Shown here piece after piece: positions 57,372 through 64,000 of a stretch of DNA of 64,000 nt. This DNA is from Rotaria sp. Silwood1 (taxonomy: Eukaryota > Rotifera > Eurotatoria > Philodinida > Philodinidae), in contig CAJNOP010000009.1 in assembly GCA_905250075.1 (NCBI GenBank), positions 2,623,581-2,687,580 on the forward strand, given 5' to 3'. The first letter of the stretch is position 1, and the number at the start of each line of letters is the position of its first letter. The translations under genes and the position numbers were made by a program. The notes below the pieces were generated by a model, which ran no database searches, was not told the origin of the DNA, and saw only the letters and a list, made by a program, of their open reading frames with translations.

Positions 57372-60300
57372 TTAGGCAACAAGTGATGTTGATAAAGACA
57401 TACGATTTTGATCAACTGATGGTCGTTTAAAGAAATTTAATGGTTCACTTTGATCTGGCTCTGATTGATATTTACCTAGAATGAAAAATTATATGAGTGA
57501 TTTTTTTTTTACAAGAACAACTAAGAATTAGCTTTTGAAAACTTACCACTACAAATTTTCTTTTTAAATAATGATACACGATATCCTCGACATGCAAATT
57601 CAAAATTAATCGATGAAAATAATGCATTTTCAGCAAGAAATTGAACATGTACAATTGATGATGCTGTTAATGGTTTTTGTTGTTGATCATTATCACTATT
57701 ATCTGTTGTTGATTGAACTGTCGTTATAGTTGCTGTAAGCGTCCCTGATCCATCAAATATATACGGAATTTTCCAGGATAATTTATGTTCAGTTAAAGAC
57801 CTATTTATTAATATAAAACATATAAATCACAAATAAAACAAAACCTATATTCACCATTCAGCCATTGGTATTGATTGATTTATTTGTTGACCATCTGTTA
57901 TTGTTGTATAAAATGTAACGACATCATTAACTAATCGAATTGATTCTGGTAAAGCTGAACTATTAAAACGATAATTTATATTAATTGAAATCGTATCGAA
58001 TGTACGTGTCCATTGTGATGATACTTGTATTGGAATGTTTGATATTCCTGTATGTTTAACCTTTGATAATAAAAATGAAATTTTATTATATTTAATGAAA
58101 AAAAAAAATTAAACAAAACATTCTCACTTCATATTTAAGTATTCCGAAATTGAAAAAAGGTAATGAACGATTTTTTTCTTGTAAATTACGAAGAATATTG
58201 CTTAGTGCTGACATATTAAATGAATAAGTTGGTCCATCCGATGAGTCTACTGATGATTGATTTCTATTTTTAAATCAAGAAAAATCGATTGATAAAAAAA
58301 AAACTTTTTTTTTCTGTATTTATTAAACTTACGATGTTATTAATTGAGGATTTGCAATAATATTTTCTACTTTATTTAAATTTTGTAAACGAAACTCTAA
58401 TGTATTTAAAATAGGTGATGGATTAACAAGTAAATTTAAAATAGCAGCTGGAAATGAAACAAGCATATCACCAAGTATTCGAATTTTCCATCTGATAAAA
58501 AAAACGAATAAGTTATATTTTAGAACTAAAACAAAAATTCTTTTTTTCTTTCTTTTACTTTGTTTGATCATCACCAGACATCATAACATGAATTGTTTCT
58601 TGAAAAGCAACTGCTATTGGAATTTGATCACTAGCACCAATTGTTAATGGAGATATTCGTTGATCTATTGATGCCATTAAACTATTAGAAAGACTTTGAT
58701 TGTTCGGACCAGTAAATGGCGTCATACGACCATTTGCAATAGATGGACCAACTGAACTAATTGTGGGTTGTTGTTGCTGAAAAAATATATAAAATATAAA
58801 ATTTGATGATTTGATTGAACTGTGTATTTTTTACTTAATTTCAAAAGGAAGCAAAACAAGTGATATTCATTTAAAATGTATCTAGACAAATTATCTGATT
58901 CAATTTAATAATGAACTTATAACCTAGTTATAAGAGATTTAAACAATTTATTCGAATAAATTCAAATTACTTTTCAACAAACAGTATTGAATCTTGCGGA
59001 ACAAAAACCGTACATGAGCATGTCCTGTCACGAAAAAATTCAGATTAGAAATGTGTGGAACTATGATTTTTCCGTTCCAGTAACTTATTTTCTGGTACTT
59101 TCGGTTATGATCTTGATAAATCTAATTTGGTTCCGGTTTGAAGAGAATTATTGCAGAATTGATTCATACTATATCTTAACAAAAGTCTGCAATAGTTGTT
59201 TTTTTTTAATTTTTATCGACGATTAGTACTTTTCGGGGCATGTCGCTTGAATTATACCCTGCCTGATATAATTTACAAGATAACTTGTTTAAAACTATAG
59301 ATTATTCGGCTATAATTTGCAGTTCCGGTCGGAACAACTTTTTTCTCATAGTTTCGATCTCCGCAACTTTCTTTTCCCATGATATTTTGGTCTTACAAAT
59401 CTATAGTTCAGATTTATTCATGCGTAATATTTTGTTATTGATCTAGCTAAATTCACAGACATTTTTATTCTCTTTCTTAAGTTTTTAATTGAATATTTCA
59501 TTTCTTTTTATTTTTTCTTAACTTTGATAGTGATGCAGAAATGATTCATCAATCCAGTATAATACTGTTGCCATTTTGTTTCATGTGACTATTCACGTTA
59601 AGGAAAAAGAAAAAGAACCGTTTGTTTTGTATTTATTCTTTTGTAAAATGTTTATGTTAGTTTATGCCTTGTAAATCTATTGTATTTTTCGTCTGAAAAA
59701 AGTTGCTTAGAGTAAGAAAGCGTCACATTATTGTGTACTAGTAAAAAATTAAATGATATCAAATGAACAATGAAACAATTAAGAAAGAGAATAAATATGT
59801 CTCTAAATTCATCAACCTTCTTCACAAGAAAAGACTTGATCTAGCTGACACTATTCTATAATTTGATACGAGTGACATACATAGACGTTCTACTAGTCTT
59901 TGAAGAAATGAAAATTGCTTCACTTAAATTAATCTTATGTTTCATTACTTTGGTTCAAGAAAAAGAATTTCAATCTGAAAGGGTTAATAATAATTTCATA
60001 TACGAACTCCTTTTTAATTCATAAATGGCATACGTTTTTCTTTTTATTGAAAGCTCGATTATTACAAAAATATCAATTAAACTATTGATAGATATTCTAA
60101 TCTGCTTAGTTTGGATAAGACTATTTTAAAACTTAATGATAATTATGCATAAAGCGATTTTTAAAACCTCGTCACTATGTGTTCGTGTACGAGACCATAA
60201 TTTAACATTCGACGGAGGAATAAGATGAGGAAGAAATTTCGATGGACGATTATCATTTATTTTAAGAGTAATATTGTTCATTGAAATGCTATGTAATGAA

Positions 60301-63300
60301 TCTATCATACGAGAAAAATAACTTTAAATAATTATATTGAAAAAATTTTACGAATAGATTCTGTATCATTGAGTGATATGTCAGATAAACTCTCTCGAGC
60401 TGTATGAAATGAATAAATTGATAGTTGTTTTGTTAAATTATTTGTCATTATTTCTTCAGTTTGGTTTGTTGAAAAACCAAAACTTGTTTTTGTTGTTATT
60501 GGTATTTTATGTCTTATTGATAATGGATAAAGTTTTCGAAAAATAATTGGTGTTCGTTTTGTTGAAATTTTCCAAATTGAACGAATACATGTAATAATTG
60601 ATAATCGAATTTTTAAAATTTTTTTTGTTGAATATTTCTCTTGAAATATTATATTAGATTTTAAATTAATTAAATCAGACTTTGATTTTTTTACAGTAAT
60701 TTTATATTCATATGGTTGAATAATAGAAAGGTTATTTTCAGATGAATGATGAAAAGACGAAAAATTATTATGCTTAAACGAAACAGGGAGAACATGGAAA
60801 CAAAAACAATGAATATTGATTCTTACAAGTGGTTGCCGAGTTCGAGGTGGTCGTGGAATTACAAATGGTGCTGTTTTATTTGTTGGACTATCAACAGGAA
60901 ATGAATTTGCCACTTCAGTATCATCATCAGTCAATGGTATCGATGTGGGTTTTTTACCTAAAAGATATTAAGTAATAAAAAGCTGTCACAATGAAACACT
61001 TTACATTATAGTATAGCTATTGCTTCGCCAAAGAAGACCTCAAGTTTTCTATTATGTTCAAATGTAGAAATTTTTCTCGGTCGGTTCAAAATGATCTAAA
61101 TTTTGTTGCGTTTATTGTTATACTTTTTAATTTCAAAGGCTTTGAGAAGAGATTCTTCAATATTTTCAGCTCAAAATTTTAAAAAATAGGCATATTTTGA
61201 AGTAAATCTACTAACTAAAATTCCAATTTTCAAGAAATTAATTAATTAAACAAGGTTTTCTGTCACATTCAGAATATGGTTGCTTCAAGGAGATGTTCTA
61301 TTGTGCCGAAGGGAATGTTCAGTTCAATTTAGCTTCTAAATACAAGTAACTCTATCAACTTAGAAAGTTATATATTTGAACTAAATAATTTATAAGAAAC
61401 TAAAAGAATGAAAATTTTCTTCTAATCATACTTTCTGCATCAAGAGTCATCGATCTAGGATGAACAGGAGCTGGTGGTATGTTTTCTTGATGACTGGAAG
61501 AAACAGTCATTGATTTAGAACGTGCTTCAAATTCATCAAAAGTATTTGTTAATGATGTATGTGGTGACGATAATGGAAAAGTAGATGATTGATCAATATT
61601 ATCTGTTGTAACACTTGTTGACATTGAACTAAATTATTTAAAAAACATAAATTATCAAAAATTTTACAAAAAAATTTCTTCTACGGTGTTTGACGTGATG
61701 GAAGTGGTGGTGGTATTTTTGTACCAATTTGTCCACTGGATGTGGATTTACTCATATCGGGAGCTTTCTATTTAAACAGATAAAGAAAATTTTATTATAT
61801 AAATTTCAAAATTTCTAACATAAAACAGCAGTTTTAGTTATTTTTTCATGCAACACAACAATTAGACAAAAGAATAAATAAAATTCAATTTTACCTCATC
61901 CTATAAAAGAATTCGTTTTTTTTTAAATGAATAAATTATTTTAAATTTTCTTTTTGAATTGATTTCAATTGAACTTACTCGTCCTGCTGCTCGTGAATAT
62001 GTTGCAAAATGTCCAATATTTTTATCAACAACACGCATAACATTCATAATATTTGTTTCATCATTTTCTTCGGCTATTGGTGTTTTTTGTGTTGTTGGAT
62101 TTATTTTAAATTGAATTTTTGATATTGGAAAATCGTCATCATCCTCATCACTTGAAACACTTGAGCTTGTTGATTTACGCAACGTTGATGTTGAAAATGG
62201 TATTGTACTTTGACATACAGGACGATTAATACTATTATTTGGAATCGTTGGACTTGATTGTGTATATGGTTCAGGAGTGGGCTAAAAGAAAAAAATTATT
62301 AAAAAAATAGAAAATCACAGAAAAATGTTTCTTTTACACATTTGCTTTTAGTTCTAGTTGATGATATTTGATCAAGACCATCCATACTACCCATCATTTT
62401 ATTAATATCGTTTGTTTCAAAAGCTGAATTTTGTGAATTAACTGAACCGGTTTCATCGTGTTGTTGTTGTAATTGAGCTGTTTTAGTTAATTTGGAGTTA
62501 TTTGATGTTTTCTTGTCGGCTTTTTTCTCTTTTTTCTCTTTACGATTGGATGGCCAAAAACCTATTAAAAGAAAGTATTATGTTTTAGTTTCTCATGTAA
62601 ATAATTCTATTCATTTTTCTTTTCTTTTTTTCCAATTTTCTTTTTGTCTGTTGTAATAATGTACCTTTAAATGCTGGTCGTCGTATTTTAACATCAAACG
62701 GATTTGATGTTTGTTCATTGCTTGTTTCTTGTAAACGTGCTAATGGATTATTTGGATTACTAAGACTCATTGGTGGATTATTAAATATTGGAGACATTGT
62801 TTGATTATTATGGGGTACATATTGATGTCCGAGTGAAGAAGTTGAGGCTAATGCTATAATAATGAAAAACAAAAGGTATTAAAATTTCAAATAAAAGAAA
62901 TTATTTATTGTATTATTCTATACTATCATAAAGCAAAGGGCGCGCTGATTAATTGAAAATAGTCGAAAGAAGAACCTAATCATGTAGCAGAAAAAGATTT
63001 GCGTGTTTTGTGACAAAAAAAAAACGAAATGAATTTTTTATGTATAATTGCTTTGTATTTCTCTCTTTTGACGCTTTATTTATTATTGTCTATATGTGTC
63101 ATACAAACCATGTAAAAATTTATAATAATGATGAGCTGAATTTATTGATAGAATAGACAAAGTGTACAAAAATAAAATCTTACCTCGATTACTATCACTT
63201 TTTTTCATATTTGTTGTTGATGGGCATCCAGATGAAATAATCGGTGATGAAACAGGAAAATGTGCTTGAAACGAAGGTACATTTGTTGTTTCCGGTGAAT

Positions 63301-63716
63301 CAAATATAATTAGTTCATCTGACGGATAACCTGCTGAATCAGGTGTTAATGATGATGTTGGATTTGTAGAATTTGTTAGATTTAATGATGTTCTAATATT
63401 ATCAATTTCTTCAAATTGTACAGGAACTATATAAATGAATGTTAAAAAGAAAAACGAAATATAATAAGAAAAAAAATAGTTTGACTCATAGATAAGAACG
63501 TAGGATATTTACCGGGTCTTTCTACGCCTGTTTTTTTATGTTCGACAAATGCTTCAATAAGATCATTACCAGTAAATTGTTTAATTTTTTCAATAAATTC
63601 ATTTTGTGCTACACCTGTTTGTTCATTGTTACGTTTAAGTATTTCAGAATAATTAAGCGAAAATGCAAGCATCTTTTCAACATGTTCACCTTCAAAATCT
63701 TGGAACTTTGTACAAG
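57372..63716 (-). CDS. FCHO: FCHO-family endocytic adaptor (F-BAR end, linker, muHD), 5' part off the window
   Basis: Seventeen exons: 63716-63513, 63426-63184, 62853-62665, 62561-62338, 62281-61979, 61900-61895, 61767-61685, 61628-61432, 60957-60827, 60772-60352, 60301-60168, 58776-58559, 58491-58333, 58263-58128, 58060-57855, 57800-57547 and 57475-57372. All are GT-AG with consistent phases, giving about 1070 residues. The first exon is the end of the F-BAR domain (KFQDFEGEHVEKM, EHKKTGVERPG). A long Ser/Pro/Asn-rich linker follows, then a C-terminal mu-homology domain (IPIAVAFQETIHVMMSG, GDMLVSFPAAI, NPSPILNTLEFRL, LSWKIPYI, CRGYRVSLFKKK). FCHO proteins bend membrane and recruit AP-2 to begin clathrin-coated pits. 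The muHD recalls AP-2 mu and is diagnostic. The remaining F-BAR exons must lie beyond 64,000. Confidence 0.93.
61895..61900 (-). other. Candidate 6-nt microexon of FCHO
   Basis: On the minus strand TTATAG / GATGAG / GTAAAA gives a 6-nt exon (Asp-Glu) between exons ending CGA and starting AAA, all in phase 0. The gene reads correctly with or without it. It is therefore either a true microexon or chance signals in a single intron (61978-61768). Confidence 0.45.
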
Positions 63717-64000
63717 CTTAAACAAAAAAAAACAAACAAACAAAGAACATAATTAATTTATTATGTATTTGCAATTTAATTTAAAATAATCAATTTAAAA
63801 AAAACACGAAATGCTAATCAGGTACGATAGCTTCATTTTCATACGAGCGTATATTATTACAATTAATTTAGTTACCAATACTCCCACGTCTTTCATTACA
63901 ACTTGTAAATTATTGGATTTGATTAGTAACAAAATTTAGATATGATTGTCAATACATGATAGCTGTATGAAGAACTTTTTAAATCTACCGAAAAATGATT
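63717..64000. other. FCHO intron sequence to the right edge
   Basis: No further F-BAR exon is recognised in the last 284 bp; it is taken to be intron of the partial FCHO gene. Confidence 0.5.

Noticed and set aside
60332-60934. 200-codon minus open frame as a separate gene
   Set aside because: It is two FCHO exons joined through a 54-nt stopless intron.

Overview
The window looks like animal nuclear DNA from a lineage that carries many foreign genes. The best fit is a bdelloid rotifer, which is an inference: no rRNA or mitochondrial marker is present. The right half has metazoan genes with many 50-60 bp introns (TBC1D22, FCHO, AKAP14-like, G-protein gamma). The left half has intronless bacterial peptidoglycan genes embedded in AT-rich DNA full of satellites and MITE-like elements. 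Base composition is AT-rich throughout, and a 100-N assembly gap lies at 30573-30672.

Left compartment (1-30.6 kb). On the minus strand lie murD2 (757-2142) and murL (2127-3512), overlapping by 16 nt as in a bacterial operon; murC (16844-18193); a decayed unknown gene X (27924-28628); and a decayed murB (28640-29688). Read in the direction of transcription the order is murB, X, murC, murL, murD2. This follows the early cytoplasmic steps from UDP-GlcNAc-enolpyruvate to UDP-MurNAc-L-Ala-D-Glu by the MurD2/MurL route (L-Glu added, then epimerised). The genes are separated by a 34-bp minisatellite in both orientations with a 511-bp foldback, by a large ~176-bp satellite in two opposed arrays (7.7-14.8 kb), by a ~3 kb inverted repeat carrying a nested hAT-type MITE, and by a TA-flanked element carrying another nested MITE.

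Middle (30.7-35.8 kb). This holds only decayed material: an unidentified broken coding stretch near 32 kb and a non-LTR retrotransposon (LINE) relic at 33.3-34.3 kb.

Right compartment (35.9-64 kb). In order: a DUF1152-family gene with an odd AT-AG intron; a ~1 kb inverted-repeat element; a secreted three-domain TIL protease-inhibitor-like gene; a hAT-type MITE filled with GTCACG repeats; a six-exon hydrophilic coiled-coil gene whose layout resembles tardigrade CAHS proteins; a G-gamma subunit; TBC1D22 (11 exons) divergent from an AKAP14-like gene; and the 3' seventeen exons of an FCHO endocytic adaptor, which runs off the right edge.

The observation most worth pursuing is the peptidoglycan-precursor gene set in a eukaryotic setting. 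Two parts of it are intact and still overlap like an operon, a third is intact 13 kb away, and a fourth is dying next to an unidentified partner gene.
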